A DNA stretch of 64,000 nucleotides from Alcaligenaceae bacterium CGII-47 (GCA_019166125.1 JAHTBO010000003.1:427099-491098); one strand, 5' to 3'; shown: positions 47,919-57,583, counted from the first letter of the stretch. Notes: generated by a model from the letters alone, not told the origin. Numbers and translations: made by a program.

Positions 47919-48977
47919 ATGACTGTTCTTAGCCCTCTCCCCTCACCCCGCCTCACCAGTCTATCGCATGGGGGTGGCTGCGGCTGCAAAATTGCCCCGG
48001 GCGTACTTGCCAAACTGTTACGCAATATGCCTGCCATGCAGGCCTTCCCTAACCTGTTGGTCGGCTCGGACACGGCAGACGACGCAGCGGTCTATCGTTT
48101 AAATGACCAGCAAGCACTCGTTGCAACCACCGATTTTTTTATGCCGATCGTTGATGACCCGTATGACTTTGGACGCATCGCCGCAGCCAATGCCTTATCG
48201 GACATCTACGCCATGGGTGGCCAGCCCATCCTGGCGCTGGCCTTGGTCGGTATGCCCATCAATGTCTTACCGCACGAGACGATTGCCCGCATCTTGGAGG
48301 GAGGCGCCGAATTATGCGCCCAGGCAGGTGTACCCGTTGCAGGAGGGCATTCAATTGATTCCGTAGAGCCCATCTATGGCCTGGCAGCCATGGGGCTGGT
48401 GCACCCAGACCGCATCCTGCGCAATACGGGTGCCCGAGTCGGTGATGTGCTGATTCTAAGCAAGGCATTGGGTGTGGGCGTCCTCTCTGCCGCATTGAAA
48501 AAAGAGCGCTTGGATATCAACGGCTACCAGGCCATGTTGGCCTCTACGACACAGCTGAACCGTCCTGGTAGCACCCTCGCTGGCCTTGACGGCGTCCATG
48601 CCATGACCGATGTCACAGGCTTCGGACTACTGGGTCACGCGCTCGAGATCTCTCGCGGGGCCCAGCTAGGTATCGAACTCGATTATGCAAATCTGCCTTG
48701 GCTGCCTGGCGTACCAGAATGGGTTGCGCAGGGCATCTACACCGGTGCATCGGGGCGTAACTGGGCGTCCTACGGCGAGGCAATCCGTCTGTCGGAAAGC
48801 CTACCTGATATCGCTCGCACGCTACTAACCGATCCACAAACCTCTGGCGGGCTGCTGGTCGCCTGTGCACCCGAGGTGGCGCACCAGGTTCTGGATGTCT
48901 TTCACCAGTCCGAATTCGAACACGCCTGCCCCGTGGGGCGCCTGACGAATGCGCCAGCCGGTATTGTGGTCGGCTGA
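47919..48977 (+). CDS. selD: selenide, water dikinase
   Basis: The 352-residue protein makes selenophosphate from selenide and ATP. GGGCGCKIAPGVL near residue 19 holds the catalytic Cys (TGC, not a selenocysteine TGA) and Lys, and TADDAAVYRL near 47, ALSDIYAMGGQPILAL near 90 and AGGHSIDSVEPIYG near 145 bind ATP and Mg. No selA, selB, selC or mnmH is in the window, so the use of the product (selenoprotein or selenouridine tRNA) cannot be told. Confidence 0.95.
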   Translation: MTVLSPLPSPRLTSLSHGGGCGCKIAPGVLAKLLRNMPAMQAFPNLLVGSDTADDAAVYRLNDQQALVATTDFFMPIVDDPYDFGRIAAANALSDIYAMGGQPILALALVGMPINVLPHETIARILEGGAELCAQAGVPVAGGHSIDSVEPIYGLAAMGLVHPDRILRNTGARVGDVLILSKALGVGVLSAALKKERLDINGYQAMLASTTQLNRPGSTLAGLDGVHAMTDVTGFGLLGHALEISRGAQLGIELDYANLPWLPGVPEWVAQGIYTGASGRNWASYGEAIRLSESLPDIARTLLTDPQTSGGLLVACAPEVAHQVLDVFHQSEFEHACPVGRLTNAPAGIVVG

Positions 48978-49047
48978 CCGCACTGCACCCTAGCTCTTAA
49001 AATCGGTTACTGTACCTGCTTATTTGCCTCGGCCCACCCAAGGACAC

Positions 49048-49947
49048 ATGCTTCGAATACCCGTATCGCCGCTCTTCGGTATCTTCATGCTTGTGCTGTC
49101 ATCCTGGGCGTTATCCACTCTGGATACCAGCGCCAAATGGATCATGGCGGCGGGTGCACCGATACTACTAGTCGGCTGGGTGCGGTTTACGATGCACCTG
49201 CTGTTGGTTCTAATCCTGGTACGCCCCAAGAGCATCAAAGGCATTCTACGCAGTCAACGTCCTTACTCACAATTTCTGCGCGGTGCAGTCATGGTGGGCG
49301 CGACTTTTTCGTTTTTCACCGCTTTACACTATCTGCCTCAGGCCGAGGCGACATCAATAATTTTCCTCGCGCCGCTACTTGTGTTGGCGACGGCACCCTG
49401 GCTACTCAAGGAGCCCGCGCGTCTGTCGCGCTGGCTGGCGGCGCTGGCCGGCTTCGTCGGCATCATCGTCATCATTCGACCCGGTAGCGGACTCGACCCG
49501 GTGGGCACCGGATTTGCCCTGCTCACTGCCCTCCTGTTTGCGACACAATACATCTGCACCCGGCGCGTCGCAGTGGACGATGCCATGACTACACTAGTCT
49601 GGAGCGGTGCCGTGGGCGCGGTCTTTCTGACCTTGGGCCTGCCCTACATCCTGGCCGAAGCTTACCCATTTATCAAGAATTTCGGGCTACTGGAATGGAT
49701 TGTTCTGCTGGGAACCGGATTTTGGGGCGCGCTCGGGCATCTGTTACAGATCCGAGCTTATCGTCAGGCGCCCGCATCCTTACTCGCGCCCTTCATTTAT
49801 CTACAAATCATTGCCGCTGCCACGCTAGGCTGGCTGGTATGGGGACATTTTCCCGATACACTTACTTGGCTAGGCATTATCATCGTCTGCGGCAGCGGCG
49901 TCACGATTGGACTTGTCGAGTGGTATCGATCCCGACATGGCCACTAA
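49048..49947 (+). CDS. EamA-family (DMT) transporter
   Basis: The 299-residue inner-membrane protein has about ten hydrophobic segments and EamA landmarks (LSSWALSTLDTSAKWIMAAG near residue 15, HYLPQAEATSIIFLAPLLV near 97, FVGIIVIIRPG near 145). The ATG at 49048 is preceded closely by AAGGA; a TTG at 49024 is also in frame. The substrate is not known. It converges with the methyltransferase gene. Confidence 0.85.
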   Translation: MLRIPVSPLFGIFMLVLSSWALSTLDTSAKWIMAAGAPILLVGWVRFTMHLLLVLILVRPKSIKGILRSQRPYSQFLRGAVMVGATFSFFTALHYLPQAEATSIIFLAPLLVLATAPWLLKEPARLSRWLAALAGFVGIIVIIRPGSGLDPVGTGFALLTALLFATQYICTRRVAVDDAMTTLVWSGAVGAVFLTLGLPYILAEAYPFIKNFGLLEWIVLLGTGFWGALGHLLQIRAYRQAPASLLAPFIYLQIIAAATLGWLVWGHFPDTLTWLGIIIVCGSGVTIGLVEWYRSRHGH

Positions 49948-49980
49948 AAACACAGCGGCGACCCTCATGCAGGCCGCCGC
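49946..49980 (-). terminator. terminator candidate after the MetE-like gene
   Basis: On the minus strand GCGGCG and CGCCGC pair around a 14-base loop (inner CC-GG may extend the stem), then TGTGTTTTT follows. It begins seven bases after the leftward methyltransferase stop. Confidence 0.5.
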
Positions 49981-49986
49981 AAAGCC

Positions 49987-51108
49987 TTAGTTGTCGCCCC
50001 AGACCTCCTGCGCTGTCTCGACAACAAGACGCAACTTAGAGCGCTGGTCCTCAACTGCAATATTGTTGCCATGCACGGTACTAGAGAACCCACACTGCGG
50101 CGACAAGGCTAGCTGCTCTAGAGGCGCATACTTGGCTGCCTCGTGAATACGGCGCTTAAGCGCATCCTTGGATTCCAGCGCACCAAACTTCGTCGTGACC
50201 AGCCCGAGCACCGCAATCTTGCCCTTGGGCAAGAACCGCAAGGGACGAAAATCCCCGCTTCGATCATCGTCGTACTCCATGAAATACGCATCCAGGTGCA
50301 TCTCGGATAAAAGCGCCTCGGCGACCGGCTCGTAGTTACCCGCTGCGGCATGCGTGCTCTTGAAATTGCCCCGACACAAATGCATGGCCAGCACCATCCC
50401 CTCGGGCTTATGCGCCACCACCTTGTTGATAAAGCTCGCATAGCGATGCGGCAGCTCATTGGGGTTGTCACCACGCTGACGTGCCGCCTCACGCATGTGC
50501 TCATCGCACAGGTACGCCATATTGGTGTCATCCATCTGCACATAACGGCAGCCCGCCTCGTACAGACTCTGCAGTTCTTGCCCATAGGCGCGTGCCACAT
50601 CATCGTAGAACGCAGGATCGAGCTCTGGGTAAGCAAGCGCATCAATCCCCGCACGTCCCCCACGGAAATGCAGCATGGTAGGTGACGGGATGGTGACCTT
50701 GGCCGTATGGCCGACAGAGATCTGACTGGACAAATACTCATAATCGGCGCGCTGAATGTCCCGCGCGTGACGCACCTTCCCGGTCACACGAATCGGCTGA
50801 GGCGCGAGATGTTCGTGCCCATGATCGTCAGTGACCAGGGTCGGATCATCCGCCTCCACCCCATCGAGCTGCCGCAGAAAGTCGAGATGAAAAAAGGTAC
50901 GACGGAATTCGCCATCCGTCACCGACTTCAGACCCACATCCTCCTGGAAGCGCACAATTTCGGTGATCGCCTTATCCTCCACCGCCCGCAACTGCTGTGC
51001 ATTGATCTCACCCTTGGCATACTGTGCACGCGCCTCCAGCAGATAAACAGGCCGCAAGAAACTGCCGACATGATCGGCTCGAAAGGGTGGAATGCTGCGC
51101 TGGGACAT
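49987..51108 (-). CDS. MetE C-terminal-domain-like methyltransferase (YxjG type)
   Basis: The 373-residue protein corresponds to the C-terminal catalytic barrel of cobalamin-independent methionine synthase: FRADHVGSFLRPVYLLEAR at the start, YVQMDDTNMAYL near 185, zinc ligands His and Cys in LAMHLCRGNFKS near 238 and Cys in SPQCGFSS near 345. It probably moves a methyl group to homocysteine or another thiol; stand-alone forms use various donors. The start at 51108 gives the family length although the frame is open to 51225. A seven-base hairpin (51193-51210) lies in the leader. Confidence 0.88.
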   Translation of the reverse strand: MSQRSIPPFRADHVGSFLRPVYLLEARAQYAKGEINAQQLRAVEDKAITEIVRFQEDVGLKSVTDGEFRRTFFHLDFLRQLDGVEADDPTLVTDDHGHEHLAPQPIRVTGKVRHARDIQRADYEYLSSQISVGHTAKVTIPSPTMLHFRGGRAGIDALAYPELDPAFYDDVARAYGQELQSLYEAGCRYVQMDDTNMAYLCDEHMREAARQRGDNPNELPHRYASFINKVVAHKPEGMVLAMHLCRGNFKSTHAAAGNYEPVAEALLSEMHLDAYFMEYDDDRSGDFRPLRFLPKGKIAVLGLVTTKFGALESKDALKRRIHEAAKYAPLEQLALSPQCGFSSTVHGNNIAVEDQRSKLRLVVETAQEVWGDN

Positions 51109-51246
51109 GGCCGACTCCAAATAAATAGATGATAAGGACAAATTCTGCGATAAAGCCGGGCGCATGGCAAGTAAGCAGCCCAAACGCAACGACGACCCAC
51201 GCATGGGTCGCCGCACCGATATCACGATACCCTGTTAGAGATTTAC

Positions 51247-51672
51247 TTAAGCAATCGTCAGCTTTACATCGATATTGCCACGTGTCGCATTCGAATAAGG
51301 ACACACGACATTTGCTTTTTTTACCAGACCTTCCACCACAGCACGATCCACACCTGGCACCGAAATCTTTAGTTCCACTTCAATACCGAAGCCTGTGGGA
51401 ATGGGGCCAATACCCACGCTACCATTGATCGAGGTCTCTGCCGGCAAGCTCACGTGCTCCTGGGAAGCCACCAGCTTAAGTGCGCCCAGGAAGCACGCCG
51501 AATAACCCGCCGCAAACAATTGCTCGGGGTTCGTGCCCGCGCCGCCCGCGCCCCCCAACTCGGTCGGTGTGCTGAGATTGACGTCCAGATGTTTATCCGA
51601 TGACACCGCCTGACCTTCGCGACCACCGGTCACGTGGGCGTGCGCAACATACAGAACTTTTTCGATACTCAT
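51247..51672 (-). CDS. ohr: organic hydroperoxide resistance protein Ohr
   Basis: The 141-residue OsmC/Ohr protein has the two peroxidatic cysteines in [10 protein letters not shown] near residue 57 and [13 protein letters not shown] near 122, with the Ohr-specific [11 protein letters not shown] before the first. It reduces organic hydroperoxides using lipoylated partners. GGAGA about six bases upstream supports the ATG at 51672 over that at 51684. The promoter seems to hold an operator between -35 and -10 (51689-51703). It lies 71 bp after ohrR on the same strand. Confidence 0.94.
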   Translation of the reverse strand: MSIEKVLYVAHAHVTGGREGQAVSSDKHLDVNLSTPTELGGAGGAGTNPEQLFAAGYSACFLGALKLVASQEHVSLPAETSINGSVGIGPIPTGFGIEVELKISVPGVDRAVVEGLVKKANVVCPYSNATRGNIDVKLTIA

Positions 51673-51688
51673 CTCATTCTCCATTTAT

Positions 51689-51703
51689 AGCGATTAAATC
51701 GCT
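51689..51703. promoter_or_regulatory. OhrR operator candidate before ohr
   Basis: AGCGATT-A-AATCGCT is a perfect palindrome immediately upstream of a TATAAA -10 element (51683-51688 on the minus strand) for ohr. The nine bases CGATTAAAT recur upstream of ohrR at 52228-52236. Position within the promoter spacer suits a peroxide-relieved repressor. Confidence 0.6.
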
Positions 51704-51743
51704 TACTACACATTTACGCCAAAAATACGCTGCGTAAAACCAG

Positions 51744-52205
51744 CTAAATATGCTCAATCAAATTCGTGCGCAATGCCTCTAGTTGGGCCTTGAGCACCTG
51801 CAACTGATCCAGGGAACAGCCTGTCGCACAAAAAACCCCCTCGGGAACCGGTCTGGCACGCGCCCGTAACGCCCGACCTGCAGGCGTGAGCGTCACCATC
51901 ACCTGTCGTTCATCGGTCTGAGCACGTGTGCGTGCCACCAGGCCAGAGGCCTGCAAGCGTTTGAGCAAAGGGGTCAAGGTCGCCGAGTCCAGGTACAACC
52001 GCTTACCCAGCGTCGATACCGTCAAGCCGTCCTGCTCCCACAGCACCAGCATCACCAGGTACTGCGGATAGGTTAACTGCAGATCAGACAGGACACGCCT
52101 ATAGACCTTGTTCATCGCCAAATTGGCTGAGTACAAGGCAAAACACAATTGCCCATCCAGATCATGCGGAGCAGTCATTGTGGGCTGAGACGTCGCGCTA
52201 TTCAT
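51744..52205 (-). CDS. ohrR: MarR-family peroxide-sensing repressor OhrR
   Basis: The 153-residue MarR protein has the redox cysteine in [11 protein letters not shown] near residue 21, the recognition region [25 protein letters not shown] at about 60-85 and the wing [16 protein letters not shown] near 95. Oxidation of the cysteine by organic hydroperoxides releases DNA. It lies directly upstream of ohr. A -35/-10 pair (TTGCTA, 17 bases, CATAAT) ends only about seven bases before the ATG, so the message may be nearly leaderless, or a later ATG is used. Confidence 0.92.
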   Translation of the reverse strand: MNSATSQPTMTAPHDLDGQLCFALYSANLAMNKVYRRVLSDLQLTYPQYLVMLVLWEQDGLTVSTLGKRLYLDSATLTPLLKRLQASGLVARTRAQTDERQVMVTLTPAGRALRARARPVPEGVFCATGCSLDQLQVLKAQLEALRTNLIEHI

Positions 52206-52212
52206 CGCCTAA

Positions 52213-52247
52213 ATTATGGAATGGATACGATTAAATAGCAAGCTATT
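52213..52247 (-). promoter_or_regulatory. ohrR promoter with inverted-repeat operator
   Basis: On the minus strand TTGCTA and CATAAT are spaced by 17 bases (52236-52241 and 52213-52218). The -35 element lies within AATAGC-AA-GCTATT (52234-52247), a perfect six-base inverted repeat, and next to CGATTAAAT shared with the ohr operator. This fits autorepression by OhrR. Confidence 0.5.
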
Positions 52248-52283
52248 CAATTCTAGGCGTTTGCACATATACAGGCTCCGTGC

Positions 52284-52733
52284 TCATGCAAGCGCCTGCT
52301 CGACGACGGCGGGGCCGCCGAGAAACAAGCGTTCAACATGAGGGTCCTGCAATAACTCAGCAGCGGGTTTATGCAACACGGTCATGCCCTGCGAGACCAG
52401 TGTTTGCAGCAAATCAAAGACCCCCCTGACCACCTGGGGTGGCAAGCCGATGGATGGTTCATCAATCAGCAGCACCCGAGGGCGCAATAAAAGGGCACGG
52501 CCGATTTCAAGCTGCTTTTGCTCGCCACCCGACAAAGTTGACGCCTGCGAGTGCAAGCGTTCGCGCAGCCTGGGAAACAGCTCTAATACTTCAGGGATGC
52601 GCTCACGCGTGGTCTTCATCCCCATGGTGATGCCACCCAGTTCAAGATTCTGAAAAACCGTCAACTGGCCAAACAGGTTACGCCCCTGAGGCACAAAGGC
52701 GATCCCCTGGACATGTTCGAGGAATTTTTGAAT
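52284..52733 (-). pseudogene. livF remnant (ABC transporter ATPase fragment)
   Basis: The frame encodes the back part of a LivF-type ATPase: GIAFVPQGRNLFGQLTV, the ABC signature LSGGEQKQLEIGRAL and Walker B VLLIDEPSIGL. The front third with Walker A is missing, and an in-frame TGA at 52734-52736 closes the frame. Near the end the sequence jumps from the TVL that should be followed by LVEQN straight to HKPAAELLQDPHVERLFLGG, so about 30 residues with the His-loop side are also gone. It cannot hydrolyse ATP as an ordinary ATPase. It lies 43 bp after mnmE, at what seems a rearrangement edge. Confidence 0.85.
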
Positions 52734-52778
52734 TCATGGCCTGTTTCAATGCGCGTCCAGACACACTCGAAGGACCGC

Positions 52779-54188
52779 CTACTTTCCGATACAAAACCCG
52801 GCAAAGATCTCGCCCAGCAGATCATCACTCGTGAATTGACCCGTGATCGCACACAATGCCTCGTGCGCCAGACGCAACTCTTCGGCAAAAAGATCCAGCA
52901 CCCGATCATCCTGGCGCGCGTGCTGGCTGGCCATCTGCAGATGCGCATCGGCCTGCTCCAACGCCCGTACATGGCGCTCACGTGCCAACCACGGTGATTC
53001 ATGGCCCGGCTGCCAGCCAGCAATCGCCAGCAACCGGCTACGCAGCGCGTCCAGACCTTCGCCGGTATGCGCTGACACCAGCAGACGGTGGCCCAACTCG
53101 GATGCGTCAGACAGACTGGCAGCGGGCGTGTGCCCAGACACGACGGCCTGGCGCATTGCGTCATCGAGCAAATCAAGCTTGTTCAGCACCTCCAGCACGG
53201 GCGCATGCGGCGGTAGACGCCGGGCAATATCCACATCCAGTGCGTCGCCGGGCATCCGGGCATCCTGCAGATGCAGAATCACATCAGCGCGGCCAATTTC
53301 GCTCCAACTGCGTTCGATACCAATGCGTTCAACCGCATCCTCAGTCTCACGCAGGCCTGCCGTATCCACGATGTGGATCGGTATGCCCTCAATATGTATT
53401 TGCTGGCTCACTTTGTCGCGTGTCGTCCCCGCAATCGGGGTGACAATGGCAATATCATCGCCCGCCAAGGCATTAAGCAAACTGGACTTACCCACATTGG
53501 GCTGACCGGCCAAGACGACGTGCAGCCCCTCGCGCAGCACTAAACCCTGACGCGCCTGGTGCAGCACGCGTTCCAAGATGTCGCGGATGGTCGTGAGCGC
53601 CTGCGCCGCTTGATATTTTTCGAGAAAATCGATTTCCTCTTCCGGGAAGTCCAACGTGGCTTCCACCAGCATGCGCAAGTGAACGATACGTTCATTCAAG
53701 GCATTGATTTCGGCAGAAAACGCCCCCGATAGCGATGCCATGGCGCTGCGTGCCGCCGCCGTGGACGAGGCCTCGATCAGATCTGCAACCGCTTCAGCCT
53801 GAGCCAGATCCAGCCGATCATTGAGAAACGCGCGTTGTGTGAATTCTCCGGGCTGGGCATGGCGTAGACCGATCGTCCGCCCACGCTCCAGGCAATCGGC
53901 CAGAATACGCCGCAACACCGCTGGCCCACCGTGGCCCTGAAGCTCTAGCACATCCTCGCCGGTATAAGATTGCGGGCCGGGGAAAAACAGCACAATCCCC
54001 TCATCCATCACCTCTCCCTGGGTATTACGGAAAGGGAGGTAGTGCGCATGACGGGCGCGCAAGGGCACATCGAATAGGGCCTGGGCAAGGCTGCCCAGGT
54101 CTGGCCCAGAGATTCTCAGGACACCAATCCCCCCGCGCCCAGGCGCCGTGGCAATAGCAATAATAGGGTCGGTGTTCAGGTCAGCCAT
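52779..54188 (-). CDS. mnmE: tRNA modification GTPase MnmE
   Basis: The 469-residue protein has the MnmE order: N-terminal formyl-THF-binding domain ([20 protein letters not shown]), helical domain, G domain with P-loop [15 protein letters not shown] near 220, AGTTRD near 248, DTAGLRET near 268 and NKLD near 335, and the C-terminal CIGK whose Cys is conserved. With MnmG it makes the cmnm5 modification of tRNA wobble uridine. The start at 54188 matches the family; open sequence further upstream is not coding. Confidence 0.96.
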   Translation of the reverse strand: MADLNTDPIIAIATAPGRGGIGVLRISGPDLGSLAQALFDVPLRARHAHYLPFRNTQGEVMDEGIVLFFPGPQSYTGEDVLELQGHGGPAVLRRILADCLERGRTIGLRHAQPGEFTQRAFLNDRLDLAQAEAVADLIEASSTAAARSAMASLSGAFSAEINALNERIVHLRMLVEATLDFPEEEIDFLEKYQAAQALTTIRDILERVLHQARQGLVLREGLHVVLAGQPNVGKSSLLNALAGDDIAIVTPIAGTTRDKVSQQIHIEGIPIHIVDTAGLRETEDAVERIGIERSWSEIGRADVILHLQDARMPGDALDVDIARRLPPHAPVLEVLNKLDLLDDAMRQAVVSGHTPAASLSDASELGHRLLVSAHTGEGLDALRSRLLAIAGWQPGHESPWLARERHVRALEQADAHLQMASQHARQDDRVLDLFAEELRLAHEALCAITGQFTSDDLLGEIFAGFCIGK

Positions 54189-54301
54189 GATGCGCGTGAT
54201 TTCCAGTAGGCACCAGTGTAGCCCGCTGACGGCCGCCGTCCTGTCGCCGCCCCTTGGCTGGGAACCTGAACTTGCCTCGACCAATTAAGCAGATAGGGCG
54301 A

Positions 54302-55783
54302 TTAAACTTGCAGACAGAGGTACTTGGTCTCGAGGTATTCATCGATCCCGTAATGCGAACCCTCGCGCCCCAACCCTGACTGCTTGATCCCACCAAACGG
54401 TGCAACCTCGTTGGAGATCAAGCCCGTATTCAGTCCCACCATCCCGTACTCCAGTGCCTCACCGACGCGCCAGGCACGCGCCAGATCACCGGTATACAAA
54501 TAGGCGGCGAGGCCATACTCGGTATCGTTGGCCTGAGCCACTGCCTGTTCCTCGGTTTCAAAGCGAAATACGGGTGCAACCGGCGCAAAGATCTCTTCAT
54601 GCGCCACCCGCATATCCAGAGTCAGGTCACGCAGAATCGTCGGCTCAAAGAACGTGCCACCCAGTGCATGGGCCTTACCCCCGACCACGACCGAGGCACC
54701 GAGCTGCGTCGCATCCTCGATCAGCGCCAAGGCATGGTCAAGTGCATCCTGATTGATCAGAGGCCCTTGCTGCACGCCATCCTCAGTGCCGTCTCCAATT
54801 TTTAGCGCAGCAACCTTGGCACGCAGCTTCTCTACAAATACGTCATAGATACCGGCCTGCACCAACAGACGATTGGCACAAACGCATGTCTGCCCGCTAT
54901 TACGATATTTGGACACCATCGCCCCTTCCACCGCAGCGTCCACATCTGCATCATCAAAGACGATAAAGGGCGCATTGCCCCCCAACTCAAGCGACAAGCG
55001 CTTAACCGTCGGCGCTGACTGTGCCATCAATAGACGACCCACCTCGGTCGAGCCCGTAAACGACAACTTACGCACATCAGGACTAGCTGTGAGCACACCA
55101 CCGATCTGACGCGCATCGCCAACAATTACCTGAAATACCCCAGCCGGAATGCCCGCACGTTCAGCCAATGCCGCCAGGGCCAATGCCGTTAACGGCGTTT
55201 CCTCAGCAGGTTTGACGATGATCGCACAGCCTGCTGCAAGCGCTGGCGCCACCTTACGGGTAATCATGGCCGCCGGGAAGTTCCAAGGGGTAATCGCCGC
55301 ACACACCCCGATGGGCTGTTTGATCACAAACAAACGCTTATCGGCTGCCGGTGCAGGAATCGTGTCGCCGTATGTGCGCTTGCCCTCCTCGGCAAACCAC
55401 TCGACAAATGAGGCGGCATAGTTCACTTCGCCCCGCGACTCTGCCAGCGGCTTACCTTGTTCTGCCGTCATAAGCTGGGCGATGTCCTCGGCATGCTGCA
55501 TAATCTGTGCATACCAGGCTTGAAGCAGTCTGGCACGGGCCTGGGCAGTCAACTTACGCCACTGCACCTGCGCCTTCACCGCGCCCGCAATAGCGGCCTC
55601 AGTTTCATCTGCCCCCAGAGAAGCGACCTGCGTAATCACCTGTCCGTTCGCAGGATTCAGCACCGGAATCGTCGTCCCCAAGCGCGCCGCCCGCCACCCA
55701 TCAAACAAATATGATTCCGTACGTAGCAGATCAATATCCTTTAACTTCACACCAGACTTACTGTTCGACATACCGACCGCCAT
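54302..55783 (-). CDS. gabD: succinate-semialdehyde dehydrogenase
   Basis: The 493-residue aldehyde dehydrogenase resembles GabD: SYLFDGWRAARLG near residue 25, ITPWNFPAAMITRKVAPALAAG near 162, FTGSTEVGRLLM near 240, catalytic Glu in LELGGNAPFIVFDD near 267 and Cys in NSGQTCVCANRLLVQ near 298. It oxidises succinate semialdehyde to succinate. It interrupts the usual yidC-mnmE neighbourhood, and a terminator (55839-55864) stands between it and yidC. An ATG at 55771 is an alternative start. Confidence 0.9.
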   Translation of the reverse strand: MAVGMSNSKSGVKLKDIDLLRTESYLFDGWRAARLGTTIPVLNPANGQVITQVASLGADETEAAIAGAVKAQVQWRKLTAQARARLLQAWYAQIMQHAEDIAQLMTAEQGKPLAESRGEVNYAASFVEWFAEEGKRTYGDTIPAPAADKRLFVIKQPIGVCAAITPWNFPAAMITRKVAPALAAGCAIIVKPAEETPLTALALAALAERAGIPAGVFQVIVGDARQIGGVLTASPDVRKLSFTGSTEVGRLLMAQSAPTVKRLSLELGGNAPFIVFDDADVDAAVEGAMVSKYRNSGQTCVCANRLLVQAGIYDVFVEKLRAKVAALKIGDGTEDGVQQGPLINQDALDHALALIEDATQLGASVVVGGKAHALGGTFFEPTILRDLTLDMRVAHEEIFAPVAPVFRFETEEQAVAQANDTEYGLAAYLYTGDLARAWRVGEALEYGMVGLNTGLISNEVAPFGGIKQSGLGREGSHYGIDEYLETKYLCLQV

Positions 55784-55838
55784 TCTCTATGATGAAACAC
55801 TGATAGTACCGAGCGCCTGCAATAGAAGTCAACCAAGG

Positions 55839-55864
55839 AAAAAGGCGCCCCAACCTCGGGCGCC
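55839..55864 (-). terminator. rho-independent terminator of the rpmH-yidC operon
   Basis: On the minus strand GGCGCCC-GAGGTTG-GGGCGCC is followed by TTTTT. It begins 34 bases after the yidC stop and ends before gabD, so gabD is expressed separately. Confidence 0.87.
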
Positions 55865-55897
55865 TCATCCATTTGATCCAAGCAGCGCCGTGCCGTG

Positions 55898-57583
55898 CTA
55901 ACGCGCTTCGGCGGCTTTTTCTCGGTCCAGCTTATTCATAATGACCCGTTGCTGAATAATTGAAATTGCATTATTCACGCACCAGTACAACACCAGGCCG
56001 GCAGGGAAGAAGAACATCATCCCGCCAAACACCAGCGGCATCAGCATCATGATCTTGGCCTGCATAGGATCAGGTGGCGTCGGATTCAATCTGATCTGCA
56101 AAAACATCGTCGCCATCATGATCGCAGGCAGGATAAACCATGGATCGCGCACCGACAGGTCATGAATCCACAGGATCCAGGGCGCGCCACGCATCTCTAC
56201 ACTAGCCAACAACACCCAATACAAGGAAATAAATACCGGAATCTGCACCACCATCGGCAGACACCCACCGAGCGGATTGATTTTTTCTGTGCGATACATC
56301 TCCATCATGGCTGCATTCAGCTTGGCCTTGTCATCACCAAACTTATCGCGCAGCGCCTTCATGCGCGGGGTGACCAGCTTCATCTTGGCCATGGAACGGT
56401 AGCTGGCAGCAGACAGTGGGTAGAACACCAGCTTGATCAACAACGTCAACACCACAATTGTCCAGCCCCAGTTACCCAGCAAGGTGTAGAGCCACGTCAT
56501 GAACTTGAACATCGGTTTGGCGATGATCGTCACCCAGCCATAATCCACCACAACATCCAGGCCCGGTGCCACCGCACTCATCGCCTGCTGATCCTGCGGG
56601 CCCACCCAAAGTTGCGCTGCCATGACCTTATGCTCGCCCGGCGCAATCGTACCGACCGGTTCAATACTGCGGATAGCATACAGATTGTCGGCCAAACGCA
56701 GGGTCTGGTTTGTGCGGATCACCCCTTCAGGCGGTATCCAGGCCGATGCAAAGTAATGCTGCACCATCGCAATCCAGCCATTGTCGGCCTGTTGGACGTA
56801 CTTGGCCTTACCCTTGGTGATCTCGTCGAATTTGATCTTCTGGAACTTTTCCTCGGTCGAATATACCGTTGGCCCAGTAAAGGTGCTATAGAAGCCCGAG
56901 GTATTGGGAGGGTCATTGCCATCGCGTGTAAGCTGCAAATAGATCGACGGATCAATGGGGCTGGTGCCTAGATTATAGATATCGTGTTGCACGAGGATAT
57001 CGTAACTGTCCTGATGCAAGGTGTAGGTTTTTACGACCTTAACCTCGCCAGCCGTCGCCTCAAAAACCACTTTGGTCGTATCACCCTGCATCGCCAGACC
57101 CGACGAAACAAGCGTAAATGGCGTTAGATGGGTCGGGTAGCTCTGCCCTTGGGGGGCGCCAACCACACCCGTTTGGGCCAAGTAGAGGCGCTCAGGCTGA
57201 TTATCGAGCAGCAGCATCGGGCCGCCTGATCCGTCCAGAGCCTTGTATTTGAGTAGCTGCGCGCGCACCAGCTGTGCTCCACGCGTATCAAAGGTCAAAT
57301 CATAGACATTGGTCTTGACCTGAACATCCTGACCCCGGTGCTCGGCATCCTGAGCTGGCACGCTCGTGTCAGCAGGCTTGGAGGTGGCGCCCGGCGGCGC
57401 TGCATGGGACGGAACACTTGCATCGGACACCGCGCCAGGCGTGGCGGTCTTAGTCTGCTCGACCTGCTGTGTCTGGCTGAAACCAAACAAAGAAGGTTGA
57501 CCGTTATGGACCTGCCAGTTGTTCCAAAGAAGCAAGAGCGAGAATGAAAAAATCATCCAAAGTATGGTGCGTCGGGTATCCAT
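55898..57583 (-). CDS. yidC: membrane protein insertase YidC
   Basis: The 561-residue protein is a Gram-negative-type YidC: an N-terminal membrane segment (TILWMIFSFSLLLLWNNWQV), a Pro/Ala/Thr-rich linker at about 45-80, a large periplasmic domain to about 350, and the conserved membrane core (GNWGWTIVVLTLLIKLVFYPL, PLGGCLPMVVQIPVFISLYW) with a hydrophilic groove. It inserts proteins into the inner membrane with or without SecYEG. It follows yidD by 92 bp. Confidence 0.97.
   Translation of the reverse strand: MDTRRTILWMIFSFSLLLLWNNWQVHNGQPSLFGFSQTQQVEQTKTATPGAVSDASVPSHAAPPGATSKPADTSVPAQDAEHRGQDVQVKTNVYDLTFDTRGAQLVRAQLLKYKALDGSGGPMLLLDNQPERLYLAQTGVVGAPQGQSYPTHLTPFTLVSSGLAMQGDTTKVVFEATAGEVKVVKTYTLHQDSYDILVQHDIYNLGTSPIDPSIYLQLTRDGNDPPNTSGFYSTFTGPTVYSTEEKFQKIKFDEITKGKAKYVQQADNGWIAMVQHYFASAWIPPEGVIRTNQTLRLADNLYAIRSIEPVGTIAPGEHKVMAAQLWVGPQDQQAMSAVAPGLDVVVDYGWVTIIAKPMFKFMTWLYTLLGNWGWTIVVLTLLIKLVFYPLSAASYRSMAKMKLVTPRMKALRDKFGDDKAKLNAAMMEMYRTEKINPLGGCLPMVVQIPVFISLYWVLLASVEMRGAPWILWIHDLSVRDPWFILPAIMMATMFLQIRLNPTPPDPMQAKIMMLMPLVFGGMMFFFPAGLVLYWCVNNAISIIQQRVIMNKLDREKAAEAR

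Noticed and set aside
47919..48977. SelD as a selenoprotein
   Set aside because: The catalytic position is an ordinary TGC cysteine codon, and no in-frame TGA occurs.
51193..51210. SAM or SAH riboswitch before the MetE-like gene
   Set aside because: Only a simple hairpin is visible; the conserved cores of these riboswitches could not be matched by eye.
52284..52694. The 52284-52694 frame as a working ABC transporter ATPase
   Set aside because: Walker A and the region after Walker B are missing, so it is listed as a pseudogene.
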